Shown here: positions 1 through 4,825 of the stretch, one piece after another
Layout of the letters: the number at the start of each line of letters is the position of its first letter
Numbering within the stretch: the first letter of the stretch is position 1
Source of the DNA: Rhodoferax sp.
GTDB taxonomy: Bacteria; Pseudomonadota; Gammaproteobacteria; Burkholderiales; Burkholderiaceae_C
Length of the DNA stretch: 5,304 nt
Reading direction: 5' to 3'
Assembly (NCBI GenBank): GCA_018882485.1
Contig: VERU01000206.1
Span: forward strand, 1-5,304
The notes under the pieces: generated by a model
What the model saw: the letters and a program-made list of their open reading frames with translations, nothing else
Told to the model about the DNA's origin: nothing
Databases searched by the model: none
Position numbers and translations under genes: made by a program

Positions 1-645
1 GCGCGGCCGGGCAGCATGGGCCGGCCTTATCCGGGCCACCGGGTGGCGGTGATCGACGAGGCGGGGCGGGAGTGTCCGGGGGGGGGGCCGGGGGACGTGG
101 CACTGCACCGGCTGGATGTCCATGGCGATCCGGATCCGGTGTTCTTTCTGGGTTACTGGAAGAACGAGGCGGCGACCCGCGCCAAGTTCACCGCGGACTG
201 GTGCCGCACGGGCGATCTGGCGGTGCGCGATGCCGACGGTTACCTGTGGTACCAGGGCCGGGCCGACGATGTGTTCAAAGCCGCGGGCTACCGCATCGGC
301 CCCGGCGAGATCGAGAACTGCCTGGTCAAGCACCCGGCGGTGCTCAACGCCGCGGTGGTGCCCAAGCCCGACCGCGAGCGCGGCGCGCTGGTCAAGGCCT
401 ATATCGTGTTAGCTCCTGAATTTGTAGCTGAAAGACCAGACAATGAAAGGGCTAGAGCCCGATTTGATGCCAAACTGGTGGCCGATCTGCAGGGCCATGT
501 GCGCGGCCAATTGGCGCCCTACGAGTACCCCAAGGACATCGAATTCGTGGACGCCCTGCCCATGACGACCACCGGCAAGGTGCAGCGCCGCGTGCTGCGC
601 CTGCAGGAAGAATCCCGTGCCCGCGAGTCCGGCATCCTCCCCTGA
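1..645 (+). CDS. AMP-forming acyl-CoA synthetase, C-terminal part (5' end outside window)
   Basis: The reading frame is open from base 1 (ARPGSMGRPYPGH...), so the ATG at 16 is an internal Met and the true start lies upstream. 214 residues are visible. Family: ANL superfamily AMP-binding enzymes, which adenylate a carboxylic acid with ATP and then form the acyl-CoA thioester. Hallmarks seen, counting from the Met at 16: CRTGDL (63-68) with the ribose-binding Asp; the hinge motif GRADDVFKAAGYRIGPGEIE (81-100), where the C-terminal domain begins; and PMTTTGK (182-188), whose Lys (codon 577-579) is the expected adenylation lysine. The FFLGYWKNEAAT stretch resembles acetyl-/medium-chain acyl-CoA synthetases, but substrate cannot be set because the acyl pocket is outside the window. 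The odd part is residues 132-153, a 22-residue insertion encoded by an AT-richer repeat-like segment. The stop is 17 nt before the reductase gene, suggesting an operon. Confidence 0.93.
   Translation, partial: ARPGSMGRPYPGHRVAVIDEAGRECPGGGPGDVALHRLDVHGDPDPVFFLGYWKNEAATRAKFTADWCRTGDLAVRDADGYLWYQGRADDVFKAAGYRIGPGEIENCLVKHPAVLNAAVVPKPDRERGALVKAYIVLAPEFVAERPDNERARARFDAKLVADLQGHVRGQLAPYEYPKDIEFVDALPMTTTGKVQRRVLRLQEESRARESGILP
63..94 (+). other. G10 homopolymer within a G-quadruplex-type motif, inside the synthetase CDS
   Basis: Four G-runs lie close together on the + strand: G4 (63-66), G3 (68-70), G10 (78-87) and G5 (90-94), separated by loops of 1, 7 and 2 nt. This meets the usual G3+N1-7 G-quadruplex pattern. 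The tract encodes Pro-Gly-Gly-Gly-Pro-Gly in a linker of the synthetase, and the frame is intact as given. A one-base slip in the G10 run would send translation into a frame that stops at 410-412 or 417-419. Whether it folds or slips in the cell is unknown; it may only reflect high GC and a Gly-rich loop. Confidence 0.6.
409..474 (+). repeat. Putative Comamonadaceae-type dispersed repeat inserted in frame in the synthetase gene
   Basis: This 66-nt stretch (22 codons) has 29 G+C of 66 (44%), whereas the 66 nt just before it have 47 of 66 (71%). Its codons are unlike the neighbourhood: TTA, CCT, TTT, GTA, AGA twice, AGG, AAT and AAA. It contains a TAGCT direct repeat (410-414 and 425-429) and the hairpin-like GGGCTAGAGCCC (449-460). 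From memory, the core AAGGGCTAGAGCCCGATTT resembles a small repeat scattered between genes in Comamonadaceae genomes; this could not be searched. It falls between the VKAYIV strand and the LVADLQGHVRGQLAPYEYPK helix of the C-terminal domain, where I would expect relatives to have only a short loop. The exact ends are uncertain by several bases. Confidence 0.7.
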
Positions 646-662
646 AGAAAGCGAACCCCTCC

Positions 663-1736
663 ATGGACCTGAAAAAAATTCAACTTGGCCGCAGCGATCT
701 GGCCGTCACCCCGATCTGCCTGGGCACCATGACCTTTGGCGAGCAGGTGGACGAGCCGCTGGCGCATCAGATCATGGCGCGCAGCCTGGAGCGTGGGGTG
801 GATTTCATGGACACCGCCGAGATGTACTCGGTGCCCACCCGGGCCGAGACCTTTGGCGCCACCGAGACCATCATCGGCAACTACTTTGCCCGCAACCCCG
901 GCGTGCGCCGGCGCTGGACGCTGGCCTCCAAGGTGGCGGGTCCGTCGCGGGGCATGAACTGGGTGCGCGGCGGCAGTGACAACGTGACGGCGGCCGACAT
1001 CGTGGGCGCCTGCGAGGACAGTCTGCGCCGCCTGCAGACCGATGTGATCGACCTCTACCAGATCCACTGGCCGGTGCGCCATGTGCCGGCCTTCGGCAAC
1101 CCCTACTTCGACCCCGCCAAGGACCGCCGCGACCTGTCCACCATCCGCGAGCAGCTCGAGGGGCTGGCGCGGCTGGTCAAGGCCGGCAAGGTGCGCGAGA
1201 TCGGCCTGTCCAACGAGACGCCCTGGGGTGTGATGGAGTTCGTCCGTGTCGCCGCCGAGCACGGCCTGCCGCGCGTCGTTTCGGTGCAGAACACCTACTG
1301 CCTGATCAACCGCGCCGTGGACAACGGCCTGGACGAGGTGCTGTACCGCGAACAGGTGGGACTGCTGGCCTATTCGCCACTGGGTTTTGGCCAGCTCACC
1401 GGCAAGTACGACGACTCCGGCCACACGGGACCCGGAGCGCCGCAGGGCAGCCGGCTGCAGCGCTACGAGTCGGTCCAGAAGGGACGTTGGGGCCGGCCCG
1501 AGTCGCTGGCGGCGGCGCGGCGCTACAACGCGCTGGCGCGGCGGCACGGCCTGAGCCCGACGCGCATGGCGCTGGCGTTCTGCTACACCAATTGGCGGGT
1601 GGCCAGCACCCTGCTGGGGGTGACCTCCGTGGAGCAGCTCGATGAATGCCTGGACGCCTGGGGCACCACCCTGTCGCCCGAGCTGCTGACGGCCATCGAC
1701 GCGGTGCGCTGGGAAATCCGCGACCCCGCGACCTGA
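663..1736 (+). CDS. tas: Tas-like NADP(H)-dependent aldo/keto reductase
   Basis: A 357-residue soluble (beta/alpha)8 oxidoreductase of the aldo/keto reductase superfamily, close in length and layout to E. coli Tas. Shared landmarks include LGTMTFGEQ (20-28), DTAEMYSVPTR (50-60), LASKVAGPSR (88-97), DLYQIHWP (130-137), GKVREIGLSNET, SVQNTYCLINR, LLAYSPLGFGQLTGKY and STLLGVTSVEQL. The expected catalytic tetrad is present: Asp50, Tyr55, Lys90 and His135. The Lys/Arg-rich C-terminal part with ASTLLG fits NADPH binding. The family reduces aldehydes and ketones, but the physiological substrate of Tas is not settled; E. coli tas was named for suppressing a tyrosine auxotrophy. The start at 663 gives the family's standard N-terminus; only a weak GAAG lies upstream, so translation may be coupled to the synthetase ending 17 nt earlier. 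No truncation or missing residue was seen. Confidence 0.93.
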   Translation: MDLKKIQLGRSDLAVTPICLGTMTFGEQVDEPLAHQIMARSLERGVDFMDTAEMYSVPTRAETFGATETIIGNYFARNPGVRRRWTLASKVAGPSRGMNWVRGGSDNVTAADIVGACEDSLRRLQTDVIDLYQIHWPVRHVPAFGNPYFDPAKDRRDLSTIREQLEGLARLVKAGKVREIGLSNETPWGVMEFVRVAAEHGLPRVVSVQNTYCLINRAVDNGLDEVLYREQVGLLAYSPLGFGQLTGKYDDSGHTGPGAPQGSRLQRYESVQKGRWGRPESLAAARRYNALARRHGLSPTRMALAFCYTNWRVASTLLGVTSVEQLDECLDAWGTTLSPELLTAIDAVRWEIRDPAT

Positions 1737-1749
1737 GAGCGGGCCGCTC
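1737..1749 (+). terminator. Possible weak hairpin just after the reductase stop
   Basis: GAGCG (1737-1741), loop GGC, CGCTC (1745-1749) starts directly after the TGA at 1734-1736. The stem is short and the downstream sequence is G-rich with only a CTTT (1757-1760), so it is a poor intrinsic terminator. A second small dyad, GGTCTAGAGACC, lies at 1774-1785. Either might help separate the reductase from the phasin transcript; neither is convincing. Confidence 0.25.
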
Positions 1750-1796
1750 GCCGGGGCTTTGGGGGTTGGGCTGGGTCTAGAGACCGGCCTCTAAAC

Positions 1797-1834
1797 TTTG
1801 CTGCATCGCAACATTCCTGTTGCAGCGCAGCAAA
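1797..1834. promoter_or_regulatory. Inverted-repeat operator before the phasin gene, PhaR-type candidate
   Basis: The arms TTTGCTGCATCGCAACA (1797-1813) and TGTTGCAGCGCAGCAAA (1818-1834) are inverted repeats matching at 14 of 17 positions around a 4-nt TTCC spacer; the three mismatches are the N3 of the motif CTGCN3GCAA. Each arm is itself a near-dyad of TGC/GCA. TGC-rich CTGC-N3-GCAG-like sites are known for PhaR, the repressor of phasin genes that also binds PHA granules. The right arm overlaps the candidate -35 box. An outer dyad TCTAAAC (1790-1796) / GTTTAGA (1841-1847) encloses the whole. Assignment to PhaR is inference; phaR is not in the window. Confidence 0.65.
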
Positions 1835-1849
1835 AAGCCGGTTTAGAAT
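1820..1849 (+). promoter_or_regulatory. Candidate sigma-70 promoter of the phasin gene
   Basis: TTGCAG (1820-1825, 3 of 6 to the -35 consensus) is separated by 18 nt from TAGAAT (1844-1849, 5 of 6 to the -10 consensus). The predicted transcription start is near 1856, giving a leader of about 80 nt. The weak -35 and strong -10, with repeats over the -35 and the start, fit a repressible strong promoter. It was identified by eye only; the -10 is more certain than the -35. Confidence 0.55.
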
Positions 1850-1857
1850 TCGCTCAT

Positions 1858-1871
1858 GCTGCGGTGCAACA
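1858..1871 (+). promoter_or_regulatory. Third GCTGCN3GCAACA operator copy at the predicted transcription start
   Basis: GCTGCGGTGCAACA differs at a single base from the reverse complement of the right operator arm (GCTGCGCTGCAACA), and at the N3 only from the left arm. It begins about 2 nt after the predicted transcription start. One repressor site at the start plus paired sites near the -35 recalls the two-region PhaR binding reported at the Ralstonia eutropha phaP1 promoter. Confidence 0.6.
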
Positions 1872-1924
1872 TGACGTTGGCGCAAGCCAACCCAGCCCGC
1901 TGCGAACTGTCCCGTCATCAACCC

Positions 1925-1929
1925 AGGAG
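1925..1929 (+). promoter_or_regulatory. Ribosome binding site of the phasin gene
   Basis: AGGAG lies 7 nt before the ATG at 1937. It decides the start: an in-frame ATG at 1856 exists, but it lies at the predicted transcription start within the operator region and would add 27 residues unlike a phasin N-terminus. Confidence 0.85.
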
Positions 1930-1936
1930 TACCACC

Positions 1937-2485
1937 ATGCTGACCGTCGAACAATTCATCGCCGCCCAAAAGGCCCAAGTCGCCGCTTACTATGACCTCG
2001 GCCACAAGGCCCTGGCCAGCGTCGAAAAGATCGCCGAACTGAACCTGCAGGCTTCCAAGGTGTCGCTGGCCGACAACGCCCGTGACGTGCAGGCCCTGCT
2101 GAGCGTGAAGGACGTGCAGGAACTGCTGGCTCTGCAATCGGGCGTGTTCCAGCCCATGGCCGAGAAGGCGGTGTCCTACAGCCGTCACCTGTACGACATC
2201 GTCTCCAGCGTGAGCAGCGATTTCAGCAAGACCGCTGAAGCCCAGGCCGCTGCCGCCCAGAAGCAGTTTGTCGCCGCCGTCGACAGCGCTGTGAAGAGCG
2301 CCCCCCAGGGTTCCGAGGCCGCCGTTTCGGCTGTGCAGAACGCCATCTCCACCGCCTCCGCCGCGATGGAATCGGTGCAGAAGGCTGTCAAGCAGGCGAC
2401 CGAAGTCGCCGAAGCCAACTTCAACGCGCTGACCGCCACCGCCGTGGTGCCGGCTGCCAAGGCGTCCAAGACCGCCAAGGCCTGA
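1937..2485 (+). CDS. phaP: Phasin (polyhydroxyalkanoate granule-associated protein)
   Basis: A 182-residue protein starting MLTVEQFIAAQKAQ, the usual opening of Burkholderiales phasins. Phasins are small amphiphilic structural proteins that coat PHA (polyester) storage granules and control their number and size. The sequence is almost entirely helical and Ala-rich. The conserved phasin domain covers about residues 3-110 (helices around YYDLGHKALASVEKIAELNLQ, DNARDVQALLSVKDVQELLALQ and FQPMAEKAVSYSRHLYDI). An Ala/Val/Lys-rich helical region follows, ending in the basic tail KASKTAKA. There is no signal peptide, Cys or membrane segment. Codons are dominated by CTG, AAG, CAG and GCC, as expected for an abundant protein. 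It has its own promoter, operator and AGGAG site and ends before a strong hairpin, so it is probably monocistronic and controlled by PHA status. No PHA synthase gene is adjacent. Confidence 0.95.
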   Translation: MLTVEQFIAAQKAQVAAYYDLGHKALASVEKIAELNLQASKVSLADNARDVQALLSVKDVQELLALQSGVFQPMAEKAVSYSRHLYDIVSSVSSDFSKTAEAQAAAAQKQFVAAVDSAVKSAPQGSEAAVSAVQNAISTASAAMESVQKAVKQATEVAEANFNALTATAVVPAAKASKTAKA

Positions 2486-2505
2486 TCGACACAGGCTGTC
2501 ACCCG

Positions 2506-2539
2506 CAAGGGCCCCGTCGCGCAAGCGGCGGGGCCCTTG
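2506..2539 (+). terminator. Strong hairpin after the phasin gene, likely terminator
   Basis: CAAGGGCCCCGTCGC (2506-2520) pairs with GCGGCGGGGCCCTTG (2525-2539) over 15 bp with one G-U wobble, closed by a GCAA tetraloop (GNRA type). It begins 20 nt after the phasin stop. A proper U-tract is lacking (only CTTGTG follows), so termination may be partial, or the hairpin may mainly protect the abundant phasin mRNA from 3' decay. Confidence 0.8.
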
Positions 2540-2578
2540 TGCCATTCGGGTCCGATGCAGCGGCCGCACAATCCGGGC

Positions 2579-3073
2579 ATGTCCAGGAAGCAGCGTGTCA
2601 GCGAAACCCCCGCCACCGCGCTGTTGCGCGCCCAGGGGGTGCCGTTTTCGGAGCATGTGTACGACTACCAGCCGCACGGCGGGGCCCTGCACAGCGCAGA
2701 GCAGCTGGGGCTGGACCCGTATACCGTGGTCAAGACCCTGGTGATGCAGGACCAGGACGCGCGGCCCCTGCTGGTGCTGATGCACGGCAACCGCAGCGTC
2801 TCGACCCGCGCACTGGCCCGGCAGCTGGGCCTGAAGTCGGTGACGCCCTGCCAGCCGGAGGTGGCGCAGCGCCACAGCGGCTACCTGGTGGGCGGCACCT
2901 CGCCGTTCGCCACGCGCCGGACCCTGCCCGTGTACGTGGAATCCACCGTGCTGGCCTTGCCGCTCATCCACATCAACGGCGGGCGGCGTGGCTACCTGAT
3001 CGGCATGCCGCCGGAGGTCTGCGTGCGCCTGCTGGGCGCACGGGCCGTCGAGTGCGCCCTGGAGCTGCCCTGA
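2579..3073 (+). CDS. ybaK: YbaK/EbsC-family Cys-tRNA(Pro) deacylase
   Basis: A 164-residue cytosolic protein. YbaK hydrolyses Cys-tRNA(Pro), clearing cysteine mischarged onto tRNA(Pro) by prolyl-tRNA synthetase. Family marks: N-terminal SETPATALLRAQGVPFSEH (8-26); VVKTLVMQ (50-57) with Lys52 at the place of the catalytic Lys of H. influenzae YbaK; GYLVGGTSPF (101-110); and the INGGRRGYLIGM glycine-rich end (132-143). These cover the whole INS-type editing fold at normal length. Start choice: ATG 2579 gives the usual MSRKQRVSETPAT opening. An in-frame ATG at 2555 and a TTG at 2537 would add residues unlike the family, and the TTG overlaps the hairpin. No clear Shine-Dalgarno or promoter is visible in the 39 nt after the hairpin, so it may depend on read-through or a weak promoter. 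A ProXp-type or other editing relative is less likely. Confidence 0.9.
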   Translation: MSRKQRVSETPATALLRAQGVPFSEHVYDYQPHGGALHSAEQLGLDPYTVVKTLVMQDQDARPLLVLMHGNRSVSTRALARQLGLKSVTPCQPEVAQRHSGYLVGGTSPFATRRTLPVYVESTVLALPLIHINGGRRGYLIGMPPEVCVRLLGARAVECALELP

Positions 3074-3094
3074 GCCTTGCGGCCCGGGGTGCGA

Positions 3095-4825
3095 TCAGCG
3101 GCGCAGTCCGGTGGCCAGCAGCTCCAGCAGCTCGCGGAACAGGCTGTTGCCCGGCGCCGCCTGCAGGTCCAGCGCCAGGCTGCGGGGGTAGAAGGGGCTG
3201 AGGTCCAGCCCGACCCCGATGCCGAAGATCTGGATGTCGCCCTGCCGGGTTTCCTGTTCGACCACCGCCTTGAGGTGGTTGTCGAGGTAGTAGGTGTCGT
3301 TGGCCAGCCCGGTAGCCCCGTCCATGGGGCAGCCGTCAGAGACCACCAGCAGCAGCTTGCGCGCCTGGGGCCGTTCGCGCAGGCGCTGGCAGGCCCATTG
3401 CACGGCCTCGCCGTCGATACCCTCGCGAAACAGTTCGGGCCGCAGCAGGGCGCCCAGGCCGGCGCGGCTGCGCCGCCAGGGCGTTTCAGCCGGCTTGAAA
3501 ATCAGGTGGCAGACCTCGTTGAGCCGGCCGGGCTGGGGTGGGCGGCCCCGGCGGATCCAGTCCCGCTGCGCCCGCCCGCCGTGCCAGGCGCCGGTGGTGA
3601 ACCCCAGCACCTCGCTGCTCACCCCGGCCAGCTCGAGCGCGCGGCACAGCACATCGGCCACCACCGCGACGGTCTCGATGTGCTGCTTCATGGAGCCCGA
3701 GCAGTCGATCAGCAGGGTGAGCTGGCAGTCCGCCAGCGGTGTGCGCTGCTCGGTGCGGAACAGGCGGCGCTCGGTGGGCGAGGCCACCAGCCGCGCCAGC
3801 CGCCGGCCGTCCACCCGGCCCTGCTCCTGGCCGCTTTCCCATCCGTCGTCGGCGGGATCGGCCAGCAGCGCCCTCAGTTCGCGGGCCAGCCGGGGCAGGT
3901 TCACGGCCTGCTCGGCCACCCGGCGGTCGAGCAGGGCGCGGTCTTCGCGCAGCACTTCGGGGCGCACCAGCGCCTGGGCTGCCAGCACCCGGTCGTAGGC
4001 CCGGGTGTACACCCGGTATTGCCCCTGGTGTTCGCCCAGCACCCGGCTCAGACCGGTGTCGGCGGCGGCGACGCCTTCTTCCACGCTGGCATCCAGGTCC
4101 ATCACCAGGCTGAAGGCGGCGCGTTCGATGTCTTCGGGCTGGCTGGCGCCGGTGTCTTCGTCGTCGGCGTGTTCCTGCAACAGCAGCCGGGCCACCTGGC
4201 TGGCGATGGCCAGCGCGTGCAGCGCATAGGATGCCTGATCGTGCCGCTGGCGCCGCAGGCCGGCCAGGTCGTGCCCCAGCTGCGGCACGATGCCCGCGCG
4301 GGTGGCTTCCATCAGGTCTTCCAGGTCCTGCGGCACCGGGTCGCCGGTGACCCGGGCACGGGTGATCTGCGTCACGGTGAACAGCAGGATGCCGCGCATG
4401 GAGTCAGCCAGCCCGGACTGACAGAAGCCGCGGGCCCAGCCCTCGAAGCGCTGGCGCAGGTTGGCCGAGACGCCGGGCAGGGCCGGACCGGCCAGGGCTT
4501 CGCAGCGGTTCTGCTCCAGCAGGTCAAACAGCAGCCGCTCCACCGGGCTGGCCGGCGCCAGCTGGCGATGCAGCGCGGCGTCCGAGTGGAGCAGGCGCAG
4601 CGCCAGCCCGTCGGCGGCGCCCCGGAAGGCGCGGAAGTCATCGGTGTCGGGCCGGGGGTGCAGGTGCGGCGCGAACAGCGGCAGGGGCCGGCCGGCCTGG
4701 TGCAGCCGGTGCCCGCGGAACTGCAGGTCCGGCTGGCCGCTGAGGGCGCGGATCGTCCCGACGCACAGCGACTCGATGCGCTGCTGCTGCCGCACCTGCC
4801 CGCTGGCGGGCGCCGCCGCGTTCAT
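3095..4825 (-). CDS. cobT: Cobaltochelatase subunit CobT (VWA domain)
   Basis: A 576-residue protein starting MNAAAPASGQ. CobT is the VWA subunit that, with the AAA+ ATPase CobS, powers CobN to insert cobalt into hydrogenobyrinate a,c-diamide in aerobic B12 synthesis. Seen: a CobT-type N-terminal region (about 1-215); a short acidic linker ADDEDTGASQPEDIE (220-234); a middle region with GQYRVYTRAYDRV; and a C-terminal VWA domain (about 365-570) with the metal-binding MIDAS motif LIDCSGSM (372-379), TTGAWHGG (410-417) and VVSDGCPMDG (494-503). The start at 4825 was preferred over a codon at 4915 because it makes an ATGA overlap with the cobS stop; the longer form would add 30 residues antiparallel to nothing conserved and lying within cobS. 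The acidic linker looks much shorter than in alphaproteobacterial CobT (about 630 residues in the P. denitrificans protein). The gene converges on ybaK, 21 nt apart, with no clear terminator. Confidence 0.92.
   Translation of the reverse strand: MNAAAPASGQVRQQQRIESLCVGTIRALSGQPDLQFRGHRLHQAGRPLPLFAPHLHPRPDTDDFRAFRGAADGLALRLLHSDAALHRQLAPASPVERLLFDLLEQNRCEALAGPALPGVSANLRQRFEGWARGFCQSGLADSMRGILLFTVTQITRARVTGDPVPQDLEDLMEATRAGIVPQLGHDLAGLRRQRHDQASYALHALAIASQVARLLLQEHADDEDTGASQPEDIERAAFSLVMDLDASVEEGVAAADTGLSRVLGEHQGQYRVYTRAYDRVLAAQALVRPEVLREDRALLDRRVAEQAVNLPRLARELRALLADPADDGWESGQEQGRVDGRRLARLVASPTERRLFRTEQRTPLADCQLTLLIDCSGSMKQHIETVAVVADVLCRALELAGVSSEVLGFTTGAWHGGRAQRDWIRRGRPPQPGRLNEVCHLIFKPAETPWRRSRAGLGALLRPELFREGIDGEAVQWACQRLRERPQARKLLLVVSDGCPMDGATGLANDTYYLDNHLKAVVEQETRQGDIQIFGIGVGLDLSPFYPRSLALDLQAAPGNSLFRELLELLATGLRR
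4822..4825 (-). promoter_or_regulatory. ATGA stop/start overlap coupling cobS to cobT
   Basis: Read on the minus strand, the cobT ATG occupies 4825-4823 and the cobS TGA 4824-4822. No Shine-Dalgarno sequence is evident in the 20 nt before the cobT ATG, so cobT probably relies on terminating cobS ribosomes. This fits partners needed in a fixed ratio. Confidence 0.8.

Noticed and set aside
519..1547. 342-codon open frame on the minus strand opposite the reductase
   Set aside because: It mirrors the catalytic reductase gene and has no recognisable domain or start signals.
1774..1785. GGTCTAGAGACC dyad, similar in shape to the GGGCTAGAGCCC of the repeat at 449-460
   Set aside because: Only the CTAGAG core is shared and the surrounding bases do not match the repeat, so it is not a second copy on present evidence.
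1856..1936. N-terminal extension of the phasin from the ATG at 1856
   Set aside because: That ATG lies at the predicted transcription start and inside an operator copy with no Shine-Dalgarno. The ATG at 1937 has AGGAG at the right spacing and gives the canonical phasin start.
2537..2578. Longer ybaK starts at TTG 2537 or ATG 2555
   Set aside because: The TTG overlaps the terminator hairpin, and both add residues not typical of the family; neither has a Shine-Dalgarno sequence.
1583..2971. 462-codon open frame on the minus strand
   Set aside because: It runs across the reductase end, the phasin promoter, the phasin gene and ybaK in antisense. Its His/Gly/Gln-rich composition is that of a shadow frame, not a protein.
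3074..3094. Possible bidirectional terminator between ybaK and cobT
   Set aside because: The 21-nt gap has only a CCCGGG dyad and no stem of useful length or T-tract on either strand.
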